From positions 80,336,523 through 80,400,522 of the forward strand of contig OY997589.1 of the NCBI GenBank assembly GCA_963921825.1: 64,000 nt of DNA, given 5' to 3'. Below are positions 11,627-22,060 of this stretch, piece by piece. The notes under the pieces are model-generated. The model did not search any database. It saw only the letters and a list, made by a program, of their open reading frames with translations, and had not been told where the DNA came from. The stretch's first letter is position 1. Every line of letters begins with the position of its first letter. The position numbers were made by a program, and so were the translations under genes. This DNA is from Erodium maritimum (Eukaryota; Streptophyta; Magnoliopsida; Geraniales; Geraniaceae).

Positions 11627-11831
11627 GTGTTACTTCAAGCTTCGTGCCTCCTGGTCTGGAGACTCGAGGTATGACCCGCTTGGAAGCTGTTCAGTCCCAT
11701 ACTGGCTCGATCTTGGGGGGCCCGCCATCTTCCTCTGGTGAGGTGGGTGGTGCAACATGTGGAGGTCTGGTGAGCAAGGAGGATGCAGTTCCGATACCCG
11801 CTACGGTAAATTGAGAGGGAACTGAAGCAAT
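11627..11831 (+). repeat. Right copy of the 205-bp direct duplication
   Basis: It matches 7729-7933 and then continues without a break into the retroposon 3' region (caagagggcagctgctgg...), so it is the ancestral position. Confidence 0.9.
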
Positions 11832-13017
11832 CAAGAGGGCAGCTGCTGGAGCACCTCGGGAGGAGCAGGTCAGGGCGAGGAAGCAGCCCCGCCAGGAGGA
11901 ATGAGAGGCAGGAGGAGCATCGGGGACTGGCCTTGGGAGGGGTCCCATGTAGATGCATTGCCTCCCCCCATCACCGTTGTTGAGATCCTAGATTTCTGGC
12001 ACCCCTCCCCCCTCTTCGTATTCAGTCCTTGCCTATATGGCTTTCAAATACCATCTGTGACGGTTATAATGGTAAAAGTTTTAGCGAACCATTGCTCTTT
12101 CTATCTGATCTTAGTGGTCTGAGATCATGTTCCTGGCGCTCATCAATGTTCTGATATAAAGTTAATACAGTTGCATCTTTCGCTCAAAAAGTAACTCACA
12201 TTTTTCAATTCCAAAAATTCAAATACCAATGTCTCACAAACTACAAACCATTCAATTCACATCAAAATTTCAAACTACGTTTACGCGTCAACATTATACA
12301 ATAACACATAGATTACAAGTAAGATAAGTATGATAAACTTTATCCGTTTTTTTTAGAAACAACAATACTTATCTACTCGTTTCTATTTAAAGTAGCCGAC
12401 CATAGGGGAACGCGCCTTCGTTGGCATGCGTCTGGCCAACGTCATCACCAGTACATAGTGGTCTCATCCCCCCTCTCGTTCCTGGAGAGCGTCGAACCCG
12501 ATTCTGGTGGTCTCGCCGTTTCAGGGCCTCGTTTTCCCATCGCCGTTGGTGTTGGTGAGGCGTTGGCGGAACGGAAACAACCGATTCCAGGTCAGTGTTT
12601 CACCATTTCTTCGTGTGGCAAAAGCGGAGTCAACAAGCACGAGAGCAGGTTTGTATGTGAGTGACGCCGTTTTCGAGCGTCGTCTTCTTCGCAGGTTGGA
12701 GATCCACGCCGGGCGGTACTATGCTGCAGTAGTCCGTCCAGAGTCCCGACTGGACCGTGTTTTGCCGTACACCGGTCCGTTCCCCGAGCTGATTTGCAAC
12801 TCCTTGTCTCGCGGAGAAGACAGGTATGAATGCTCCTGCGTTTCTCTCGTTCAAATCCTTTTGCTCTATTCTATTGGATGCATACTGAGAGTATTGTTCC
12901 ATCTCTGGTGTTGCAAACAATGAATTGAGCGGGATTAAGGGATCTTCGATCAAGCGTGAGTCCAAGGTTCATGTCCGACGACCAACACACACGAGGAAAC
13001 GATTAGTTGTGACTGGT

Positions 13018-13692
13018 ATGGAGAAGATGAATGGTGTTGTCCAGGGTTCTTCTTTCGATGAGATTACGAGGACCGGGACTGTTCTGGCCAAAGGCTCTGA
13101 GGTCGATGGGCCACAAGAGATTGTCAATTTTCCTACTGTTAGCTCCGGTCAGGAGGTTTTAGCTTCTGCAGTTGTCAAAAAAAGAACAACTAAATATCGT
13201 ATTTTGGGGGAGCGTTCGAACAGGGTCAAGCGTCCTCAGACCGTTACAGAGCCTCCTAAAGCTGTTGTAGATGGGAATCAGATCAAAGAAGCTCAACTAG
13301 ATTCCGTGTTGAACGATAAGGAGTATGCATCGGAGAACGTCGGAACAAGCTCCAACGATGTTTTTGTATGCAATCTCCCTTATGGATCCACAGAGGATTG
13401 GGTAAGCAACATTTTCAGTGCTTTTGGGTCCGTCCGAAGGTGCTCTGTTTTGAAGCGCCCAAACAAGGGAGGGAGGTTTTTCGGTTTTATCTCCTTCTCG
13501 ACGTTGGGTGAGGCTTCTAAGGCTGTTTTGAACTTAAACAGATTCACATTGAATGGTCATATTCTTTTCGTCGCTTTGGCTCGTCCCGGAACTCACTACC
13601 GTGAAATCAGCGCTTTCGAAGCTCGATTCCCTCGTGCTGACCCTCGTGGTGTGGTGCAAGTGGATGGGATTCAAGGTTCTAGCACTGGTTAG
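13018..13692 (+). pseudogene. RRM protein of retroposon copy 1, N-terminal part
   Basis: The ATG at 13018 opens a frame that is also open upstream to 12925 without another ATG. A basic, Val/Lys-rich N-terminus precedes an RRM encoded at about 13357-13590. RNP2 is VFVCNL, followed by PYGSTEDWVSNIFSAFGSV; RNP1 is RFFGFISF, and the domain ends NGHILFVALAR. This fold binds RNA. The frame stops at 13692 (GIQGSSTG), while related copies continue to an acidic C-terminus that is found here further on in other frames. The copy is therefore frameshifted. Confidence 0.8.
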
Positions 13693-13914
13693 AGTGAGAC
13701 TGCTCCGTTGTGCTCCTGTGATGGTCCGACTTCGGCTTTTGATTCTGCAAAGCCGCGATCTAATCCAAGTTCAGTTGATGGTGGAGAAGATCAAGGGGTG
13801 AGTGAGTCGGGAGAGATTCACGGGGTTGCTGATTCGATTGCAGATGCTTTGGTTGTAAGTTGGGCTGTGTCATAGGCCTCTTAAGGTGCTGTTCGGATTG
13901 TAGATGAGGCCCAA

Positions 13915-14365
13915 GTGTGTGGGTTGACTTTGCAAGTCACAGAGACTTCAGAACAGGCCCAACTTGGCCATGATTCTCTTCCTGTTGTGGCGGTGTTTGG
14001 TGATGGACCTCGGATTGATGTTTTCATCCCGGTTGTCGACCAAGGAAGCCCTTGGAAGGACGCTTTGACTAAATCCCCGAATCCCGAGGTTTTACCTCAA
14101 AAGAAGGGACATGGACGTCCAAGAAAGGGACAACCAAAGAGAAGTGTCCCTCTAGTTGTTTTTTATCAGTCAAGAGCCAAGACCTCTGCTAATAAAGGAG
14201 ACCATTCGGGTAGCTTCTATGTTGATATTGCTAAAAAAAGATAGCTTGGGTGCTTTGAGTTTTAGCAAGAAAGTTGGAAAAAAGGCAGTCGACCTTGCTT
14301 CTTTTGTTCTCGAACGTGGAGTCTCGCATGATGAAAACGTCGAGATTAGTGAGGACGAGGGCTAA
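13915..14365 (+). pseudogene. RRM retroposon copy 1, displaced C-terminal part
   Basis: Two overlapping frames encode the C-terminal half of the retroposon protein. The first has the family motif SPWKDALTKSPN, then basic KKGHGRPRKGQPKRS and VVFYQSRAKTSANKGDHSGS. The second frame gives VGKKAVDLASFVLERG and the acidic end ENVEISEDEG. The same C-terminal block occurs at 41457-41771, so it is conserved although this copy has a frameshift near 14240. Confidence 0.75.
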
Positions 14366-14611
14366 CCTGATCCGACTACAATAGGAGCTCCTATTCTGGT
14401 TCCCGTGTCTAACGGGTTTATCTGTTTGAATTCGAGTAGGAAGTAGTTTTGTTTGCTTTCCTGCTTGGGTGTTTTTGTTGCTCTTTGTAGCTGTTTTATT
14501 ATGGGAAAATGGTCCTTTTTTTGGATCATTTTCTGGCTTTGTTTTACTTTGTTGTAAAACATTTTCTTGATAAAAAATTTAGCTTATAAAAAAAAAACTT
14601 TATCAGTTTTT

Positions 14612-16120
14612 GTCAGGCCAAAGTAGATAATATAGTTTTTTCTGAAAGTAATATGGGAGTAAGATGATTTTCTACGCACGCCATGAGCCCTTATTCCTCT
14701 CCATCTAAATTTATACTACATCTATGTTCCACCATTGTTGTCATCACCGTGGTTACAAGCGGTTCCGAAATAGGACTGAGGTAGAAGATGGTCATTGAAC
14801 GATTACAGCTCTAATATGGACATTCAGCATAGAAATAGAGTCAACCATCACGCCATGTTCCATGGATTTTCCTCTAACATTTCACCCGAGCCGAAAACCT
14901 GATCCGTGTAGTGGTTACTTTGAAGGGGTCTTTATTTGAAGATTTGGGTTGAATTAGGCAGGAGGTTTGTGGTGTCTGAGGGTTGTGTTGGGACGTTGTA
15001 AGACAATCGAGATTGTGTAACCTCGACCTCTACCTATCTTCGGGGTTCATCTACCTTTAGGGCCTAATTCTTATACGTTTGAGGTAGTCGCTCATTTGAA
15101 GGATCTTGCTCATTCTCAGTTTTGTCCAGAACATTGCACCACTTCGTTGTCTTCTAGTTTTGAGAGGATGCCAATTTTCAGTGTGATTGGTATAACTATC
15201 AACTCGGCCTTGTTCCATATTATAGCTTTGATCTTTTCTTAGTTGAAATCTTGGAGATGGATCTTTTAGATTTAGGGTCATGAGTCTCTCTTTTGTCATA
15301 TAAGGATCAATATTTGTTCGTTCCTGAAGGCCGATGATTGATAGGTGTTACGTTATTGGTTCTTTTCCTTCTTAGACTGTATGTAATAAGTCTTGTTTAG
15401 TGGACAATTTCTCTAGGTTGTCATCTTCGGTCTCTCTATCGTGCTGGAATCAGGACTCTATAATCGAGATAGTTGGGAATCTTGACTTTCTCGTTACCGT
15501 CCACCCTTGCTCTCTGATGACTTCTCAGTCATTCGGGTCTTTAGCTCTCATTCACATGCTTGATGATTCGATGATAAATTGGATGGTTGCTACTAGTGGG
15601 CCGATGTTTCTGTGTAGATGTGCTGCTCGAACCAGCTTATACGAACACCATTTCTTACCTTTCCTTAGTCTGGGATGTTAGCGTCGTAGACCAAGATTGG
15701 TGGGAGGAGTAACCTTCTTTCTTTTGTTCTTCGGGCTCTTATCCCTCTTCTTGGTCAGTCCTTTCTGCCGCTTTGGATTGACTTTGGTGGTGACCTCCCA
15801 TAGTCGGATGTCTTTTTAGGGTTCTCCTCACTGTTGATCTACAGATGTGTATGGGAGAGTATTACTCACACTATTGCGAGGTTCGCTGAGTAGATGGGTC
15901 CGTTTTATAGATTCAACTTAAGGGGGCTTTAGGAAGATTGAGGCATTGCTGAGCCTTCATTCTATTAGTGGGGTATCTAACCCCATTATGGTCAATTGAT
16001 TGTATTTTTCCAGTTTGCTATATTTTCTGCTTTTCGCTTAGGTATTCTCTTTTCGATTTTATGGATTCCCTTTTTTTCATATCCTCTGATTTCTTAATGT
16101 ATCTATTTCTCTCTAATGAA
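14612..16120. other. Unidentified sequence, probably an old retroposon tail
   Basis: No frame longer than about 93 codons and no recognisable domain. The T-rich end with ctctctaatgaaaaaa at 16108-16124 looks like a retroposon 3' end, but its 5' limit and coding content are not readable. Confidence 0.45.
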
Positions 16121-16153
16121 AAAACAGGATAGACTTTTTGGTGATCCATCACC

Positions 16154-16543
16154 ATGGTTATGGTGATCAAAGGCATGGCTTTTCCTAGCCGTACGGAGCA
16201 TCAAAGTTCAGTCATGGCCAAGGTCTCGACCATGGCTTTGGTTTTGTGCTTTGCAACAGTTTCTGCGTTTGGAGATGGTGATTTCAATTCCAGCTCTGAA
16301 CGGCATGGTTCTCTTGGATCTTCCATGGTAGTAGCGAGACACAGCAGCCAGGAGATCTCTGTCAAGACCGTCGCAACTCTGGAACCTAGGGTTTCAGAGT
16401 TCTGCGATTTCCAATCAAGAAGGATGCCACTGCCGGTGGATATTCAACCTGATGGGGAGGGTGGTTTCGTCGTGGTGTTGCTCAGGAAGCCCACGCCAGA
16501 ATCAATGGAGAACGCGGGGACGACGATCCGATCGTGGTTGTAG
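16154..16543 (+). pseudogene. 5' half of an unknown retroposon ORF, cut by the LTR insertion
   Basis: The frame starts at ATG 16154 (MVMVIKGMAFPSRTEHQ) and runs to the LTR insertion at 16539. Skipping the LTR element and one TSD copy, the same frame resumes at 27904 and stays open to 28337. The ORF was therefore intact when the LTR element landed. No domain is recognised. A hydrophobic stretch ALVLCFATVSAF lies near residue 30. Confidence 0.7.
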
Positions 16544-19294
16544 AACCCCGCCCTTTCAAAAAGGGTTTTAATTCGATTTAGGAGATGTCGAGGTGGTTGT
16601 TTGCAACGAGTAAGTGTTTGGAAAGAGAATAAAAAAAAAGATGAAAAGAAAAGATGAAGGAAAAAGAGGCTGGGCTGCTTAAGAATTGGGCCATGTTCAA
16701 GCCCAAATTCGCGAGCCTCAGGCCCAGGAGCAGTGCACAGCCCAACCCTAGCAACAAAAGGAGGGACGAGCTCTTCAGCTCCCACTGTTCACGCACGCGT
16801 CCCGAGGCGTGCCTTCCTCCTCTCTCGAGCCTCGCCGACCGGAGCCTCAGTTCCGAGCTGTTCCTCCATCTCCGGCCACGTCTCCCACCTCCACCATCCT
16901 CCTCTCCTTCTGCTTCTTCTCGAGCAAGCCCCAAAACCAGAGAAGCCACCCCGTTTCCCCTTCGACCTTCTCTCTCGCTGCGGAACCAAAACCCTCGCCG
17001 TCCGTTCTTCTCAGCCCTGAACATCGCCGGCGACGGAGAAATAGAGCGGGTCCGAACCATTTCCCCGTCGCGTCCTTCTTCTCCGACCTCGCGATGACCG
17101 GAAAGGCACCAAGGCGAGCTCGATTCGAGCTTTTCCGACCAGTGCCATCGCCGGTGAGCTCCGCCTCCGCCAGATCTGAGGTGGGTAGGCTCTGGGTCAC
17201 ATCTCTTGGTACTCCCGGCGCAGCCACCACGCCGCCAGCGACCCCCACGCCGTCAACCTTCGTTTCCCCCCTCTCCCGTGCTTTCGTTGACGCCGTAAGG
17301 GACGGCCGGAGCATTTCGGGTTCGCCGGAGCAGGGACGAACTCGATCCCGAACTCGGACGAGTCTTGGGCCTGGGAAGGGGAACTGGGCCGGCAACAGGG
17401 CCTGGACCAGAAGGGTTTGGGCCAGTGGCTTTGGGCCTTGGGCCCAGGGCCGGTCCAGCTAGTTCTCTGGTCAAGCAGAGTAGAAGAAGGGCCTTGGCCC
17501 ATTGTGGATTCGGGCCTTGAGCCCAGTTGGACCTCAAGACCGGGTCTGGACCATGTTCGGGTTCGGATCCGGGTCAATCGGACTGTTAAGGAAACCGTTT
17601 TAAAATCAGATTTAATTAACCGGTTTAACGAACTCAAGGTGAGATTTTGGACTGGGTATTTTGTGGTTAAATCAGAGGAACTGTGGACTTTTATCGTTTG
17701 TTTGATTGGATCTTTCTTTGTCAAATCTAGACGGGACTTCGCCCGAGATCAAGGGCTTGGACCCGAGCTAGAGGAGCAAAGATCACGCCGGGACCCGAGT
17801 GAAGAACGGAGCAGTGACCACCGGGCTTCATCAAAGTGTTGAGAGGAAGACCTTGAGGTAGGGAAAGCCTTAACCTCTCGTTTATGATGCCTAGTATGCA
17901 TGCTAAGTTAATAAAATTGGAAAAGGTCCTAGACATGCATATAGGATGCGAATAACTAGCTTAATCGTCTTTCAATTGCTAATAACCGGAGAGTCTAGTG
18001 GTGACCGATTAGGATGCCAATTCGCTTTCAATACTTGGGATATGATTGTCTGGTAGAGGAGCCTTGGCAAAGCCCTCGGATTAGTTGCGTGATAGGATCA
18101 CATGCTTGGTTGTTGATTGCTTAGTGGATAGGCTAAAGAGTCTAATGAAACTAGCGAAATTGCATGCTTGAATGCTACTTGAAGGCTTTATGTTTTAGTT
18201 GATCATACTCGTATTTGCTCGTTGATTGTATTCGAATGATTACTTGATTTACTTGGTTGGTTGTTGGGGATATCGAGTATGACTGGTTGTACCGAGCGGT
18301 GCAATCAGGTGATCGATGCCCCGGTGGTTCGAAACTGGTAAGTGAACGGTAAGTGGGGATTGTGTATTTGGTGTGCTATGGTTGTGTGATTCGTGTTCTA
18401 TGTGTTGTGGTGAATTGGTGATGGTTGAACCGTGACCCGTGTACTTTGTGTTGTGGTGAATTGGTGATGGTTGAACCGTGATCCGTGTACTTTGTGTTGG
18501 GGTGAATTGGTGATGGTTGAGCCGTGTGTGGACTTGGATTGGTGGTTGTTGAGCTTGTATTACTTCATATTTCGGTTGAGTGCGCTATTAAATTATTAAC
18601 TGCTTATCATTAAATTGCCCACGTGTGCGCTTCCTATGGGAGTATGGCCCTGGGTTCCCGATGATCTAAAATCCCTTGGAGACGTTTCTGAGACTTCCGA
18701 TGATATGTGCCCTGAAGGGTGTTTCCGATAGTCTCAATGATATGCGTCTCCTCTGGATTTGAGGGAAAATCCGAGAGGACACATAAGTTGTGGATCGGAG
18801 GGTGGTGACTTCATGTGCCACGGCATTGATCGGTTTATTTATCGCCTGTGGTTGTAGAGCTTTATGTTAACTTTGCCAATGAATTTTACTTGTAATGTTA
18901 TTGTGGAATGTGTTGGTGAATTATGGATCTTGTGGGCATTACCGTTGATTCTTTGAGTTTTAAGGTTACTTGTTATGTGTTTTCCCTACTGAGCGTAAGC
19001 TCACCCCTATGTTTTACTGTTGTGTCTACAGGCTTGATTGAGGAGTAGAAGCTTGGGCGCTTCTCGGTGTGGGTACATGATAGAGACTTCGTACTTTACA
19101 TTTTTATGCTTTGAACCAAACTGTGGAAGATTATTATTACACCCCTAGAGGGTTATTTGTGTTTGAACTACATTTTGTGAATTCGAGTCACTTATTGGAG
19201 TTTTCTGGAACTTGAGTTAAATTGTTATTTCCTTTATTCTTATTTTACTAGTCATGTCTCGAGTCCGGGCAAGAACCAGATTTGGGGCGTGACA
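16539..19294 (+). repeat. 5' LTR (2756 bp)
   Basis: Begins TGTAGAACCCCGCCC and ends GGGGCGTGACA. The GC-rich first 1.2 kb contains overlapping open frames on both strands that repeat identically in the 3' LTR; they carry no domain and are treated as non-coding. A short tandem repeat (gtggtgaattggtgatggttgaaccgtg units) lies at about 18410-18525. Confidence 0.95.
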
Positions 19295-19297
19295 ATT

Positions 19298-19310
19298 TGG
19301 TATCAGAGCC
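19298..19310 (+). other. Primer-binding site (initiator tRNA-Met type)
   Basis: TGGTATCAGAGCC starts three bases after the 5' LTR end and matches the 3' end of plant initiator tRNA-Met, the usual primer of Ty3/gypsy chromoviruses. Confidence 0.93.
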
Positions 19311-19662
19311 TGGTTTCATTTGAAACAGATGTCTTTTGAACTGATTTTCAAATCTCGGACCGAAGTCAATTAGGTGGGTAGAGTTAGGGAGTTTGAGTCT
19401 TGAGTTGCTTTAAGGGCTGTCCTAATTGAAATCTTGCACTACAATGGTTGCATTACTTAATTGGTATCCTCTCCCTAATGATCGGTGAGGCCAAATGGTT
19501 GAGATCGGAATTGGGTTAACGGTCAATGACCGACCCGCTATGCATACATGGTAGGGTGAACCAACAGTTGGTGGTGGTGTTGCCTTTGGCGTATTATTTC
19601 GAAAATTTTCAAGTTGTAGTTTGACCCTGTTCAAGTTTTGACTTGTGATTGACTATTGTTCT

Positions 19663-20919
19663 GGAGCATGAGTACTCCATGTGTGTTGATGTGAGTGTTT
19701 TGGGTGGGGCGCGAGAACCCCGTATCCCGTTGTATGAGAACTATGAGTGGGGTCGTCGAAACCGTGTCTTGACCTTTGGTGTTTGGGTGGCCATGAGAGC
19801 CCGTGCTATTAATTGTGTTTGGATGGCCATGAGGGTCCGTGTATTAAGGTGGTGTCTTTGGCTGGCCTCGGGGAGGTTGCGAGCATTCTTTGGCTGGCTT
19901 ACGAGTTGAGGGCTCGGTAAGTTGCGAGCGTGGTTTATTGTTGAGTTTGGGACACGAGTATCCCCTATGCCCGTTGAGGTGGCGATTTTGGGACACGAGT
20001 ATCCCCTATGCCCGATGAGGTGGCAAATTTGGGACACGAGAATCCCGTAGGCCCGTGTGTGGTGAGTTTGGGGCACGAGTACCCCGTAGTAACTGGGAGC
20101 ACGAGAACTCCGTTTATTGATTGCGTTGCGTACCTTAGGAGTATGAGAACTCCGTTATTTTGACTGTGTGATGTCTTGAAGGAGCATGAGAACTCTGTGT
20201 ACTTGTACCTTGTGAATTTGTTTTGGTGGTTGTCCCGCTTAAACGGAGGGTTAAGGAAAGATGCGAATGGGTCATGCCGAATTTTCAATAGAACTAAAAT
20301 GTTTACACCATCACTGGTTAACTCAGGGGCGTCACTGTAGTTGAGCATGGTGGTTCGATGTCCAGTTGTTACAATGAGGTTCGGGGACGCCTGAATCAGG
20401 TTGTAACAACATGAGATCGACATGAAAGGGTTTGGGTAAAAGTTAACAAATGGGAATCCTTGGAAGGGAAGGAAAGGTTAAGGGTGAATTTTGAATTGAA
20501 TTGTGTTAAGTACTAAACCCCTCTCTGTGAAAGGATACCCGAGCAAGGGGTATGCCTGTTGCGTGTGCCTTTTGTGTGATGTGCTTGAGTTTGAATCCTC
20601 CTGTAGGAGTGGATTTCTTTGACTTGGTTGAACCCTCCTGTGAGAGTTGGGGTTGATTGCTAAATCGCTGGTTGTTGCTGTGTGACGTGTAGAGATGCGA
20701 ACTTGTGTGCTATATTATATGAGTATATATATCTACTAGTGTGAGGGGCGTATCTGTGGGTGACTTGTGAGACGCGCGTGTACGTCCTTGTACTTGATCG
20801 AACCTTTGTTTTGGGGTGAGACGCACGAGGTGCGGGTCTCTTGTTTGTGTAAGTGTTACGTTTGACTTTACGACTACTTTTGGTCCAAGTGGGATCCGGT
20901 GGAGACGCACGAGAACGTC
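19663..20919 (+). repeat. Array of mini stem-loops with conserved 8-nt loop
   Basis: Eleven sites have a 4-bp stem, 8-nt loop and 4-bp stem. They start at 19663, 19706, 19949, 19990, 20031, 20070, 20096, 20138, 20181, 20771 and 20904. The loop fits YRYGAGWA in ten of eleven (mostly CACGAGAA, CACGAGTA or CATGAGAA). The stems vary but stay paired: GGAG/CTCC, GGGA/TCCC, GGGG/CCCC, GACG/CGTC; the site at 20181 has one G-T wobble. Copies at 19949-20046 are also about 41-bp tandem repeats. The array lies in the untranslated leader downstream of the primer-binding site. Confidence 0.8.
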
Positions 20920-20939
20920 ATGCTTGGGCAAATCGAACC

Positions 20940-22060
20940 GATTGGGTTAAACTGATTTTGTGAACCTATAGTTGCTAAAGGAAGTGAGATGGCGAGGTGC
21001 CCCGTGTTTTTATCCGAGATAGTACTAAGAGCCGTCCAGTTGTGGGGCAGAGCCAGATACCAACTATCGTTCTGACAGGGGCAGTGAGCGCCCAGGGAGC
21101 TACTCCCACAGAGCACGAGAGTTTTGGGAATAGACCGGTAGGGTCATCACCTAGAGTTCCTCCAGTCGCAGAGTCGACTCAAGCAGCTCGATTGAGGAGG
21201 TGGTTCGCGCAGTGTTAGATGCGCTCAGCATGAGAGTACAACGCCAGCACAAGAGTCTGTGCCTACCGCCGACGCAGTCACTACCGAGATGCCAAGCCAG
21301 GTGGATGGTTACACGGCCCAGGCACTCAGGAGTTTTCTTCAGTTGAGTACACCAGTTTGATCCGGGAAGTTGGAACCCGAGGCAGTTGTATTATGGTTGG
21401 AGTGGAGTACCCACAACCCTGATACGTTAGAGTGTTTGATTATTCGTTGGAGTTTATGTTCCGCGACCCCCCGCCTGAGAGAGAAGCACAGTATTAGTGG
21501 CAGTGTGTGCATAACAGATTTGGAAATAGCTTCCACCCGCTCAGCGGACTGTCCTTGGGACAGTATGCCCTTTGATCTAATCGAGATGACCGACACCGGC
21601 AGTTTTGGTTATGCATTGAAAAGGGGTGACCGTTTATGGATATTAGGCGAGGTTCATGATCCCGTATCGCTTCACACCCGGGATGGTACCGACCGAGAAG
21701 AGCCGTTGTAGGCATTTGAGAAGGGACTCAGTTCTCTTGGCACAGTTTGAGTCATGGCTTCAGAACCGTGGACGATTCAAGACTAGTGGAGCAAACACTA
21801 GCGTTAGAGAGACATGTTGAGGAACCGCCAAGGCGTGGAAGACCAGGCCGAGGCCGAGAGGCTTCTTGAGACCGTCAGAGAGCCGCAATCTGTGGAAGCA
21901 GGGGACCCAGGATTCTTTCAGTCGCAGAACCAGTCCCGTGAGACATGACGGGGTGGAGAAGTAATGTCCGTTGGATCTGCCCCGGTGGCACAGTTTGCCC
22001 TCGAGCCAACCGTTGGAACGTCTAGACCGAGAAGGCCAGTTGAGTGAGGAATCTACGAAC
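20940..22060 (+). pseudogene. Decayed gag-like region of the Ty3 element
   Basis: Pieces in shifting frames resemble a Ty3 capsid: FLQLSTPV followed by SGKLEPEAVVLWLEW (about 21330-21410), and further on an ALERHVEEPPRRGRPGRG stretch (about 21805-21855), like the basic linker before the zinc knuckle. Stops and frameshifts separate them. The assignment rests on order and short similarity. Confidence 0.5.

Larger units (their letters stand above)
6048..12188 (+). mobile_element. ORF1-only LINE-type retroposon (CCHC class), interrupted by a Ty3 fragment
   Basis: A 17-bp target-site duplication brackets it: AAGCAACTCACATTTTT at 6031-6047 and AAGTAACTCACATTTTT at 12189-12205 (one mismatch). The 3' end is an A-run after ctttcgctc. 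The 5' part (6113-7540) is GC-rich, decayed coding sequence with a DUF4283-like stretch and a zinc knuckle, as in plant LINE ORF1. Without the block at 7934-11599 and one copy of its flanking duplication, the element would be about 2.2 kb. That leaves no room for an endonuclease/reverse transcriptase ORF, and none was seen. Confidence 0.7.
12352..14594 (+). mobile_element. RRM-encoding ORF1-only retroposon, copy 1, with 17-bp TSDs
   Basis: The target-site duplication is AAACTTTATCCGTTTTT at 12335-12351 and AAACTTTATCAGTTTTT at 14595-14611. The element is about 2.24 kb: about 0.65 kb of leader, an RRM reading frame (13018-13692), a C-terminal frame in pieces (13915-14365), a 3' UTR and a poly(A) tail. 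After the frame ending at 14365 only about 220 bp remain, so the copy never carried a reverse transcriptase ORF. RRM-type ORF1 proteins are known in some plant LINEs. Confidence 0.82.

Noticed and set aside
16654-17462. Several long overlapping open frames on both strands (up to 217 codons), repeated at 25258-26066
   Set aside because: They lie in the GC-rich part of the two LTR copies, have low-complexity Pro/Arg/Ser composition and no domain; GC bias keeps frames open on both strands.
18410-18525. Repeat gtggtgaattggtgatggttg inside the LTR as possible CRISPR-like array
   Set aside because: Only three imperfect tandem copies without unique spacers; plant LTR minisatellite.
19949-20046. The hairpin array read as nothing but a 41-bp minisatellite
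   Set aside because: This explains three neighbouring units only; the sites at 19663, 20096, 20138, 20181, 20771 and 20904 have different flanks and stems but the same 4-8-4 geometry.
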